From the NCBI GenBank assembly GCA_017307865.1, contig JAFKGE010000018.1, positions 62,001 through 126,000 of the forward strand: a stretch of 64,000 nt of DNA. Reading direction: 5' to 3'. Below, piece after piece: positions 46,857-56,643 of the stretch. Numbering within the stretch: position 1 is the first letter of the stretch; every line of letters begins with the position of its first letter. The translations under genes and the position numbers were made by a program. Origin of the DNA: Burkholderiales bacterium. GTDB lineage: Bacteria > Pseudomonadota > Gammaproteobacteria > Burkholderiales > Burkholderiaceae_C. Under the pieces are notes generated by a model that ran no database searches, was not told the origin of the DNA, and was given only the letters and a program-made list of their open reading frames with translations.

Positions 46857-48008
46857 ATGAAGATCAAACACATCGCCCTGGCGTGCATTGCCGCGACCGG
46901 CTTTTCCCTGTCCGCCTGGGCCGACATCAACGTGGGCGTCACGCTCTCGGCCACCGGGCCGGCGGCGTCGCTGGGCATTCCCGAGAAAAACACCGTCGCG
47001 CTGCTGCCCAAGACCATGGGCGGGCAAAAGGTCAACTACATCGTGCTGGATGATGCGTCCGACACCACCGGCGCCGTCACCAATGCGCGCAAGCTGATGT
47101 CCGAGAAGGTGGACATCATCTTCGGCTCGTCCACCACGCCGGCCTCGCTGGCCATGATCGACGCCGTGGCCGAGGGCAAGACGCCGATGATCTCGCTGGG
47201 CGCCTCGGCGGCCATCATCGAGCCGCAGGACGCCAAGAAGCGCTGGGTGTTCAAGACGCCGCAAAACGACATCATGATGGCGCTGGCCATCGCCGGCCAC
47301 ATGGCCGATCACGGCGTCAAGACGGTGGGCTTCATCGGCTTTTCCGACGCCTACGGCGAGGGCTGGTACAAGGAAACCGTCAAGGCACTCGACCTCAAGA
47401 AGATCAAGCTGGTGGCCAACGAGCGCTACGGCCGCACCGACACCGCCGTCACCGGCCAGGTGCTCAAGCTGATGGCCGCCAAGCCGGACGCGATCCTCAT
47501 CGCCGGCTCGGGCACGCCGGCGGCCCTGCCCGAGAAGACGCTCAAGGAGCGCGGCTACACCGGCAAGATCTACCAGACCCACGGCGTGGCCAACAACGAC
47601 TTCCTGCGCGTGGGCGGCAAGGACGTCGACGGCACCCTGCTGCCCGCCGGCCCGGTGCTGGTGGCCGAGCAGCTGCCGGCCAGCAACCCGGTGCGCAAGT
47701 CCTCGCTGGAGTACATCCACGCCTACGAGGCCGCCTACGGCAAGGGCAGCGTGTCCACCTTCGGCGGCCACGTGTGGGATGCCGGCAAGGTGCTGGCGGC
47801 CGCCGTGCCGGTGGCGCTCAAGGGCGGCCAGCCGGGCACCGAGGCCTTCCGCTCGGCCCTGCGCGACGCGCTGGAGCAGGTCAAGGACGTGGCCGGCGCG
47901 CACGGCATCTTCAACATGTCGGCGCAAGACCACCTGGGGTTGGACCAGCGCGGCGTGGTGATGGTCAAGATCGAGAACGGCAAGTGGGTCTACCAGCCCA
48001 GCAAGTGA
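46857..48008 (+). CDS. Periplasmic substrate-binding protein of a branched-chain amino acid-type ABC transporter
   Basis: The 383-residue precursor has a Sec signal (MKIKHIALACIAATGFSLSA, cleavage after WA). The mature part is the Leu/Ile/Val-binding type I fold: INVGVTLSATGPAASLGIPEKN, LDDASDTTGAVTNARKLM, IIFGSSTTPASLAM, GFIGFSDAYGEGWYKE. Its ligand could be an amino acid or an aromatic or amide compound; these receptors are diverse. The ATG at 46857 fits the signal peptide. The three transport genes follow after a 260-nt gap with a stable hairpin. Confidence 0.9.
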   Translation: MKIKHIALACIAATGFSLSAWADINVGVTLSATGPAASLGIPEKNTVALLPKTMGGQKVNYIVLDDASDTTGAVTNARKLMSEKVDIIFGSSTTPASLAMIDAVAEGKTPMISLGASAAIIEPQDAKKRWVFKTPQNDIMMALAIAGHMADHGVKTVGFIGFSDAYGEGWYKETVKALDLKKIKLVANERYGRTDTAVTGQVLKLMAAKPDAILIAGSGTPAALPEKTLKERGYTGKIYQTHGVANNDFLRVGGKDVDGTLLPAGPVLVAEQLPASNPVRKSSLEYIHAYEAAYGKGSVSTFGGHVWDAGKVLAAAVPVALKGGQPGTEAFRSALRDALEQVKDVAGAHGIFNMSAQDHLGLDQRGVVMVKIENGKWVYQPSK

Positions 48009-48048
48009 TCGGCCGCCGGCAGCGGTAGGGGCTTGCCGGTGGATTCAG

Positions 48049-48084
48049 GAACAGGGCGACGTGCCGGCGGCGGTCGCCCTGTTC
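48049..48084 (+). promoter_or_regulatory. Stable hairpin between receptor and permease genes
   Basis: GAACAGGGCGAC (48049-48060) pairs perfectly with GTCGCCCTGTTC (48073-48084), a 12-bp stem with a 12-nt loop. No T run follows. In ABC operons such stems downstream of the receptor gene often stabilise the receptor mRNA or reduce read-through. The remaining 48085-48268 is AT-richer (around 48150-48190), where a weak internal promoter could lie; none is convincing. Confidence 0.7.
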
Positions 48085-48268
48085 GCGCAACTGGGTATGG
48101 CGTGGCGCTTGCGTGGCGACCGGATAATCGAGGCTAGTGGTTTTCCTTGTTCGGCCTTGTCAATTGTTGATGTTTAATAATCGATTTTTCGAGCCCGACG
48201 GTTGCCGCGAGGCGCGCGCCGGGCTCATTCGGGATGATTTCCGCGATGAACCACCGGTGTTTTGATTC

Positions 48269-49297
48269 ATGGACGCACAAATAGCCCTGATGCTGGCGCA
48301 GGACGGTTTCGTCACCGGCGCCATCTATGCGCTGATGGCGCTGGCGCTGGTGCTGGTGTTTTCCGTCACCCGCGTCATCTTCATTCCGCAGGGCGAATTC
48401 GTCACCTATGCGGCGCTGTCGATGGCGGCCATCCAGGCCGGGGGCGTGCCCTCGGCCATCTGGCTGCTGCTGGGCCTGGCCGTGATCACGCTGGTGGTCG
48501 AGGGCTGGCGCCATTGGCGCGGTGCGCACGTGGACTGGCGCTCCACGGCGGTGTGGGCCGTCGCGTTTCCGGCCGTGGCCGCGGTGCTGGCGCTGGCGGT
48601 CAAGCCGACCGCGGCCTGGGCGCAGGCGCTGCTGGCCCTGCTGCTGATCGTGCCCATGGGGCCGCTGCTGTATCGGCTGGTGTTCCGCCCGCTGGCGCAC
48701 GCCAGCGTGCTGATGCTGCTGATCGTGTCGGTGGCCTTGCACTGGGTCATGGTGGGCCTGGGGCTGTATTTCTTCGGCGCCGAGGGTGCACGCACCGCCT
48801 CCATGTGGGACGCGCGCTGGAACGTGGGCGGCCTGCCGGTCAGCGGCCAGTCGCTGGTGGTGATCGGCGCGGCGGTGGTGCTGCTGGCGGCCATGTACGT
48901 GTTTTTCGAGCGCTCCATCATCGGCAAGGCACTGCGCGCCACCGCCATCAACCGCGTGGGCGCGCGCCTGATGGGCATTCCGACCGACCTGTCGGGCGAC
49001 ATCTGCTTTGCGCTGGCGGCCCTGATCGGCGCCGTCTGCGGCCTGCTGATCGCGCCGATCACGACCATCTACTACGACACCGGCTTTCTGATCGGCCTGA
49101 AGGGCTTTGTCGCCGCCATCGTCGGCGGGCTGCTCAGCTATCCGATGTCGGTGCTGGGCGCGCTGCTGGTGGGCCAGCTTGAATCCTTCTCCTCGTTCTG
49201 GGCCAGCGCCTTCAAGGAAGTCATCGTGTTCACGCTCATCATCCCGGTGCTCTGGTGGCGCTCGCTCAAAACCCGCCACGTGGAGGACGAGGAATGA
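48269..49297 (+). CDS. livH: Branched-chain amino acid-type ABC permease LivH
   Basis: This 342-residue inner-membrane protein has about nine helices and the LivH signatures GAIYALMALALVLVFSVT, EFVTYAALSMAA, GKALRATAINRVGARLMGI and GLKGFVAAIVGGLLSYPMSVLGALLVG. It is longer than E. coli LivH because of an extended region around residues 65-110. Its stop codon overlaps the start of the fused LivM-LivG gene (ATGA at 49294-49297). Confidence 0.9.
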   Translation: MDAQIALMLAQDGFVTGAIYALMALALVLVFSVTRVIFIPQGEFVTYAALSMAAIQAGGVPSAIWLLLGLAVITLVVEGWRHWRGAHVDWRSTAVWAVAFPAVAAVLALAVKPTAAWAQALLALLLIVPMGPLLYRLVFRPLAHASVLMLLIVSVALHWVMVGLGLYFFGAEGARTASMWDARWNVGGLPVSGQSLVVIGAAVVLLAAMYVFFERSIIGKALRATAINRVGARLMGIPTDLSGDICFALAALIGAVCGLLIAPITTIYYDTGFLIGLKGFVAAIVGGLLSYPMSVLGALLVGQLESFSSFWASAFKEVIVFTLIIPVLWWRSLKTRHVEDEE

Positions 49298-51114
49298 CCC
49301 GTCGCCATCTCACCTGGCTGGCCATCGCGCTGCTGGCGCTGTGCTGGCCGCTGTTCGGGGCCTTCACCATCACGCTGGTGAACTACATCGGCCTGTATTC
49401 GCTGGTGGCCGTGGGGCTGGTCATGCTGACCGGCGTGGGCGGCATCACCTCCTTCGGGCAGGCGGCCTTCGTCGGCCTGGGCGCCTACGCCACGGCCTGG
49501 ATCTGCACCTCGCCCACGGCCACGCAGGCGCTGTCGGCGTTGCCCGCGGGCGTCTTGCCCTGGCTGGGCCTGCTGCTGGGCCTGGTGGTGACGGCGCTGA
49601 TCGCGTGGTTCCTGGGCGCCGTCACGCTGCCGCTGGCGGGGCACTTCCTGCCGCTGGCCACGCTGGCCTGGGGCCTGAGCCTGTACTACATCTTCGGCAA
49701 CCTCGAAGGCCTGGGCGGCTTCACAGGCATCACCGGCGTGCCGCCGCTGTCCATCGCCGGCTACGAGCTGAGCTCGCCGCGCGTGCTGGGCGTGCTGATC
49801 TGGGCGGTGCTGCTGCTGGCCATCTGGGGCTTGCACAACCTGCTGGATTCGCGCGAGGGCCGCGCCATCCGCGCACTCAAGAGCGGGCGCGTGATGGCCG
49901 AATCCATGGGCGTGGACACCGCGCGCCAGCGCATGAAGCTGTTCGTGCTGGCGGCTCTGCTGTCGGCCGTCTCGGGCTGGCTGTACGCGCACCTGCAGCG
50001 CTTCGTCAACCCGACACCGTTCGACCTGAACATCGGCATCGAGTACCTGTTCATGGCCGTGGTCGGCGGCTCGGGCTACCTGTGGGGCGCCGTGCTCGGC
50101 GCCACCCTGATCACCCTGCTGAAGGAGCAGTTGCAAGACCTGCTGCCGCGTCTGCTGGGCGCCAGCGGCAACTTCGAGGTCATCGTGTTCGGCCTGCTGA
50201 TGCTGCTGGTGCTGCAACGCGCGCCCGAAGGCCTGTGGCCGCTGATCGCCGCCTGGGTCAACAAGTTTCTCAAGCCGGTCAAGCCGCGCGCGCAGGGCGC
50301 CGCCATCGTCCCGCTGGCGCGCCACACCCTGCCGCCGGCCGGGCAGGTGGTGCTGCAGGCCAAGGACGTCACCAAGCGCTTCAGCGGCCTGGTGGCCAAC
50401 AACGACGTCAACCTAGACGTCAAGTCGGGCGAGGTGCACGCGCTGATCGGCCCCAACGGCGCCGGCAAGAGCACCTTCTTCAACATGATCTCGGGCGTGG
50501 ACGACCCGACCTCGGGCACCGTCACCCTGCTGGGACAGGCGATGGCCGGCAAGCCCTCGCGCGCCTTTGCCGCGCTGGGGCTGGGGCGCACCTTCCAGCA
50601 CGTGCGCCTGCTGGGCCAGCGCAGCGTGCTCGAGAACGTGGCCGTCGGCGCGCACCTGCGGGCGCGGCGCGGCTGGCTGGCGGCCATGCTGCGTGCCGAC
50701 CGCGGCGAGGAGGCGGCCCTGCTGGCCGAGGCCCGCCACCAGATCGAACGCTGCGGCCTGATGCAGTACATCGACACCCCGGCCGCCTCGCTGCCCCTGG
50801 GCCAGCAGCGCATCGTCGAGATCGCGCGGGCGCTGGCCGGCCAGCCCTCGATCCTGCTGCTGGACGAGCCGGCCGCCGGCCTGCGCCACCTCGAAAAGCA
50901 GGCCCTGGCCCAATTGCTGACCCAGCTGCGCGCCGAAGGCCTGGCCGTGCTGGTGGTGGAACACGACATGGAATTCGTCATGAACCTGGCCGATCGCATC
51001 ACCGTGCTGGAGTTCGGCACCGTCATCGCCCTGGGCACGCCGGCCGAGGTGCAGGCCAACCCGCGCGTCATGGAAGCCTATCTGGGCAGCGACGTCGTCG
51101 GAGCCGCTGCATGA
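49294..51114 (+). CDS. Fused permease-ATPase (LivM-LivG) of the branched-chain amino acid-type ABC transporter
   Basis: One 606-residue chain joins a LivM-like permease (about 1-330; GVGGITSFGQAAFVGLGAY, LEGLGGFTGITGVP, AVVGGSGYLWGAVLGA) to a LivG-like ATPase (about 350-600). The ATPase has Walker A GPNGAGKSTFF, LGRTFQHVRLL, the signature region LPLGQQRIVEIARAL and Walker B ILLLDEPAAGL. There is no internal stop or frameshift between the parts, so it is a real fusion in this sequence. The signature begins LPLGQQ instead of the common LSYGQQ. The start MTRRHLTWL at 49294 is coupled to livH. Confidence 0.92.
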   Translation: MTRRHLTWLAIALLALCWPLFGAFTITLVNYIGLYSLVAVGLVMLTGVGGITSFGQAAFVGLGAYATAWICTSPTATQALSALPAGVLPWLGLLLGLVVTALIAWFLGAVTLPLAGHFLPLATLAWGLSLYYIFGNLEGLGGFTGITGVPPLSIAGYELSSPRVLGVLIWAVLLLAIWGLHNLLDSREGRAIRALKSGRVMAESMGVDTARQRMKLFVLAALLSAVSGWLYAHLQRFVNPTPFDLNIGIEYLFMAVVGGSGYLWGAVLGATLITLLKEQLQDLLPRLLGASGNFEVIVFGLLMLLVLQRAPEGLWPLIAAWVNKFLKPVKPRAQGAAIVPLARHTLPPAGQVVLQAKDVTKRFSGLVANNDVNLDVKSGEVHALIGPNGAGKSTFFNMISGVDDPTSGTVTLLGQAMAGKPSRAFAALGLGRTFQHVRLLGQRSVLENVAVGAHLRARRGWLAAMLRADRGEEAALLAEARHQIERCGLMQYIDTPAASLPLGQQRIVEIARALAGQPSILLLDEPAAGLRHLEKQALAQLLTQLRAEGLAVLVVEHDMEFVMNLADRITVLEFGTVIALGTPAEVQANPRVMEAYLGSDVVGAAA

Positions 51115-51115
51115 G

Positions 51116-51228
51116 CGCGCCGGGCCGCTCCCAAGCGCGAATCCCGCAGCGCGCAGCGCGGAGGGGTTGCCAGATCCACGCGCCGGGCCGCTCCCAAGCG
51201 CGAATCCCGCAGCGCGCAGCGCGGAGGG
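51116..51228. repeat. Directly duplicated 50-bp GC-rich element before livF
   Basis: Two nearly identical 50-bp units (51116-51165 and 51179-51228) lie 63 bp apart. Each contains GGGCCGCTCCCAAGCGCGAA and ends GCGCAGCGCGGAGGG. The first follows an ATGAGCGCGCC that overlaps the livM-livG stop codon. The second ends 7 nt before the livF start. The beginning of the unit matches the element at the start of truB (1303-1370). Confidence 0.92.
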
Positions 51229-51235
51229 TCGTCCA

Positions 51236-51973
51236 ATGACCGCCCCGCTGCTGGATATCCAGAATTTCAGCGTCTGCTACGGCCCGGTGGAGGCGCTGCA
51301 CCAGGTGGCGCTGACGGTGGGCGAGGGCGAGATCGTCACCGTCATCGGCCCCAACGGTGCCGGCAAGAGCACGCTGCTGAACGCGGTGATGGGCCTGCTG
51401 CCCTCGACCGGCGGCGTGCAGCTGGCCGGCAACAAGATCGCCCGCCCCAGCGTCGAGGCGATGGTGGCGCGCGGCGTCGGCCTGGTGCCAGAAAAGCGCG
51501 AGCTGTTCGGCGAAATGTCGGTCGAGGACAACCTGCTGCTGGGCGGCTTTGCCCGCTGGCGGCGCGGCCAGCGCGACCAGGCCGAGCGCATGGGCGAGGT
51601 GTTCGCGCTGTTTCCGCGCCTGCAGGAGCGGCGCGCGCAGCTGGCGGCCACGCTGTCGGGCGGCGAGCGGCAGATGCTGGCCATCGGCCGCGCGCTGATG
51701 GCGCGCCCCAAGCTGCTGATGCTGGACGAGCCCTCGCTGGGCCTGGCGCCGCTGATCGTGCGCGAGGTGCTGCACATCGTGGCCTCGCTGCGCGAACTGG
51801 GCGTGTCGGTGCTGCTGATCGAGCAGAACGCGCGCGCGGCGTTGCAGGTGGCCGACCGCGGCTACGTGCTGGAGATGGGCGCCGTGGCGCTGAGCGGCGA
51901 GGCCAGCGCGCTGCTGACCGACCGCCGCGTGATCGAGACCTACCTGGGGGTGGGCGGCAAGAAGGCCGAATGA
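51236..51973 (+). CDS. livF: Branched-chain amino acid-type ABC transporter ATPase LivF
   Basis: This 245-residue ATPase has Walker A GPNGAGKSTLL, the LivF-type VPEKRELFGEMSVEDNLLLGG, the signature LSGGERQMLAIGRALM and Walker B LLMLDEPSLGLAP. It would pair with the ATPase half of the fused protein. MTAPLLDIQNFSVCYGPV at 51236 is the natural N terminus. An ATG at 51111 overlapping the previous stop could have been the ancestral coupled start, now separated from the gene by the duplicated repeat. A Crp/Fnr-type gene follows 64 nt downstream. Confidence 0.93.
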   Translation: MTAPLLDIQNFSVCYGPVEALHQVALTVGEGEIVTVIGPNGAGKSTLLNAVMGLLPSTGGVQLAGNKIARPSVEAMVARGVGLVPEKRELFGEMSVEDNLLLGGFARWRRGQRDQAERMGEVFALFPRLQERRAQLAATLSGGERQMLAIGRALMARPKLLMLDEPSLGLAPLIVREVLHIVASLRELGVSVLLIEQNARAALQVADRGYVLEMGAVALSGEASALLTDRRVIETYLGVGGKKAE

Positions 51974-52037
51974 GGGCAGGGCGCCGCCGCGGCCATTCGT
52001 CCGTACACTCGGCTGCAGTTCAACCACCACCCGCCCC

Positions 52038-52733
52038 GTGAGTCACGACAAGTTCGACGTTGCGCGCTATCTGGGCACGCTGCCGCTGTTTTCCAACATC
52101 ACCGAGCCCGAGCGCGAGCGGCTGGCGCAGGACTGCCACCTGCGCCGCCTGGAGCGCGGGCGCACCATCTTTCACGTCGGCGATGCCTGCCGCGAGTTCC
52201 ACGTGGTGGTGATGGGCCAGGTCAAGCTGTTCGCCATGTCGCCCACGGGGGTGGAGAAGGTCATTCACCTGTGCGGGCCGGGACGCAGCTTCGGCGAGGC
52301 CGTGATGTTCATGCAGGCGCCCTACCTGGTCACGGCGCAGACGCTGACCGACACCCTGCTGCTGACCATCGAGCGCGCCGCGGTGCTGCGCGAGATCGAG
52401 CGCAGTCCGGCCTTTTCGCTGCGCATGCTGGCCGGCCTGTCGCGGCGGCTGCAGGGCCTGGTGCAGGACGTGGAGTCGGTGTCGCTGCACAGCGGCACGC
52501 AGCGCGTGATCGGCTACCTGCTGGGCGGGCGCTCCATTCCTGAGCCGGGCAGCGTGTCGATGACGGTCACGCTGCCGGTCAGCAAGGCGGCCATCGCCTC
52601 GCGCCTGTCGATCACGCCCGAATACTTCTCGCGCGTGCTGAGCGAACTGGCCACGCAGGGGCTGATCGAGGTCGACAAGCGCGAGATCCACATCCCGGAC
52701 GTCGCGCGGTTGGCCAACTACCCCAGCCGCTGA
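52038..52733 (+). CDS. Crp/Fnr-family transcriptional regulator
   Basis: This 231-residue protein has a cyclic-nucleotide-binding-like domain (LPLFSNITEPERERLAQDC, GQVKLFAMSPTGVEKVIHL, GRSFGEAVMFM) and a C-terminal winged helix-turn-helix (SKAAIASRLSITPEYFSRVLSEL). The Fnr N-terminal cysteine cluster is absent, and the cAMP-binding Arg-Ser pair of Crp is not obvious, so the signal is unknown; Dnr-like haem sensing is one possibility. It starts with GTG at 52038. Its end overlaps the convergent exporter gene by 16 bp. Confidence 0.87.
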   Translation: MSHDKFDVARYLGTLPLFSNITEPERERLAQDCHLRRLERGRTIFHVGDACREFHVVVMGQVKLFAMSPTGVEKVIHLCGPGRSFGEAVMFMQAPYLVTAQTLTDTLLLTIERAAVLREIERSPAFSLRMLAGLSRRLQGLVQDVESVSLHSGTQRVIGYLLGGRSIPEPGSVSMTVTLPVSKAAIASRLSITPEYFSRVLSELATQGLIEVDKREIHIPDVARLANYPSR

Positions 52734-53974
52734 CCGGGCGCCGGCGCCTGGCGGCGCGGATCGCCGATCTCGGGCCAGCGCTGGTGCAGCCACAGCCAGG
52801 ACACCAGCCCGACCACCAAAAAGACGGCCGACATCAGCGCCATGCCGAGGGCCGAATGCATGACCAGCGGCGCCACCGCGCCGGCCACGATGCCGTTGGC
52901 CACCGAGCCCACCACCGACTGCAGCGACGAGGCCATGCCGCGCCGGTCGGGGTGCAAGTCCAGCACCAGCAGCGTCACCACCGGCACCATCAGCGCCCAG
53001 CCGAAGGCGAACAGCGCGATCGGCCACAGCGACCACCAGACCTCGGCCTCGAACAGCGCGTTGGCGATGATGTTGAACAGCGAAATCGCCACCATGATGC
53101 GAAAGCCCAGCATGATCTGGTTCTTGGGCGCCACCCGGCCCGCCATGCGCCCCGACATCCACGAGCCGATCATGATGCCGCCGATGTTGAGCGCGAAGAA
53201 CCAGAAGAACTGCGTGGGCTTGAGGTGCAGCACCTCGCCCAGGTAGGCCGGCGCGCCCAGGATGTACAAGAACAGACCGTTGAAGGGCACGCCCGAGGCC
53301 AGCGCCAGCAAGAAGAAGCGCGGATCGGACAGCAGCGCCGAATAGCCCTTGAGCAGGTGGCCGAACTGAAACGGCTGGCGATCCCGCACGTGCAGGGTCT
53401 CGGGCAGCAGGCGCAGGTTGGCGACGATCAGCACCACGCCCACGACGACCAGAAACCAGAAGATCGCGTGCCAGCCCAGGTACTCGGACAGCACGCCGCC
53501 CATCATGGGCGCGATGGCTGGCGCCACGCCGAAGAAGATGGTGACCTGGCTCATCACGCGCTGGGCTTCGGCGGGCGGAAACATGTCGCGGATGACCGCG
53601 CGCGACACCACCACGCCGGCGCCGGTGGACAGGCCCTGCAGCGCGCGAAAGAAGATCAGGTGCCCCACGGTCTGCGACAGCGCGCAGCCGATCGAAGCCA
53701 GGGTGAACAGCACCAGCCCGCCCAGGATCACCGGCCGGCGGCCGAAGCTGTCCGACAGCGCGCCGTGAAACAGGTTCATGAACGCAAAGCCGAACAGGTA
53801 GGCCGACAGCGTCTGCTGCATCTCGGTCGGCGTGGCGTGCAGCGACTGCGAAATGGCCGCGAAGGCCGGCAGGTAGGTGTCGATGGAAAACGGCCCCAGC
53901 ATGCCGAGCATGGCCAGCAAGATGGCCAGGGCCCAGCGCGGGGCCTTCCAGATTTGGGCGGCGTCGGGGTTCAT
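52718..53974 (-). CDS. Bcr/CflA-type multidrug MFS exporter
   Basis: This 418-residue protein has twelve predicted helices and the Bcr/CflA signatures MLGPFSIDTYLPAFAAIS, QQTLSAYLFGFAFMNLFHGALSD, the loop 2-3 motif DSFGRRPVILGGL, and RALQGLSTGAGVVVSRAVIRDMF. Family members export drugs such as bicyclomycin or natural metabolites by proton antiport. The ATG at 53974 was chosen; a TTG one codon upstream is also open. A copy of the 63-bp repeat lies between it and the rpoD stop codon. Confidence 0.9.
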   Translation of the reverse strand: MNPDAAQIWKAPRWALAILLAMLGMLGPFSIDTYLPAFAAISQSLHATPTEMQQTLSAYLFGFAFMNLFHGALSDSFGRRPVILGGLVLFTLASIGCALSQTVGHLIFFRALQGLSTGAGVVVSRAVIRDMFPPAEAQRVMSQVTIFFGVAPAIAPMMGGVLSEYLGWHAIFWFLVVVGVVLIVANLRLLPETLHVRDRQPFQFGHLLKGYSALLSDPRFFLLALASGVPFNGLFLYILGAPAYLGEVLHLKPTQFFWFFALNIGGIMIGSWMSGRMAGRVAPKNQIMLGFRIMVAISLFNIIANALFEAEVWWSLWPIALFAFGWALMVPVVTLLVLDLHPDRRGMASSLQSVVGSVANGIVAGAVAPLVMHSALGMALMSAVFLVVGLVSWLWLHQRWPEIGDPRRQAPAPGQRLG

Positions 53975-53987
53975 CAACTATCTGAAT

Positions 53988-54050
53988 ACTACAAATAAAA
54001 TAGCGCCTGGCGCATATTGCATATGGGCCAGACGCCGATTTGATTAAAAA
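53988..54050 (+). repeat. 63-bp repeat family, intergenic copy between rpoD and the MFS gene
   Basis: This 63-nt copy runs from ACTACAAATAAAATAGCG through GGCGCATATTGC and CAGACGCCGATTTGATTAAAAA. It keeps the ends well and the middle poorly. It ends 4 nt before the rpoD stop codon on the opposite strand. Confidence 0.75.
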
Positions 54051-54054
54051 ACGA

Positions 54055-56292
<2,238 letters not shown>

Positions 56293-56643
56293 GGTTCGAC
56301 CTCGGTACGGATCGGAGTCGCCCAGCGGCGGCGTGGCCGCCCGGGCGGGGCTCCTCTCGGACTCAACTCAAAAAGAATGGCATCGCGGCGGCGCCCCTCG
56401 GCCGACCGGCGGCCAATGCGGGCACTCCACCGTCATGGGCAAGATGGTCGGGCGAACATTTGGGGTGCAGTCCTTGCGGTGATGTGGCCACCCCATGCAT
56501 GGGGCGCGTGCGCTGACGACGCGAGGGCCGATCCGGAGGTGCTGCTGTCGCTCTTGCCGGTGACAAGCCCTACATTATAACAATTCGCCGAATTTCAAGA
56601 GGCGTCAAGAGGCATCGCAGGGCGAATTCGGCCACCCCGGCCC
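56293..56643 (-). promoter_or_regulatory. rpoD leader region: extended -10 promoter and a 14-bp palindrome
   Basis: This 351-bp gap between dnaG and rpoD holds TATAAT (complement of 56574-56579) preceded by TG and one base, an extended -10 reading toward rpoD, with a leader of about 275 nt. CCCCATGCATGGGG at 56491-56504 is a perfect palindrome within the leader. No reading frame in the gap looks like a protein. A heat-shock type promoter for rpoD was not recognised. Confidence 0.6.

Noticed and set aside
51111..51239. Small gene of 42 codons between livM-livG and livF
   Set aside because: It consists almost only of the duplicated GC-rich repeat, so the peptide is two copies of the same repeat translation. 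It is better read as a relic of the ancestral livF start.
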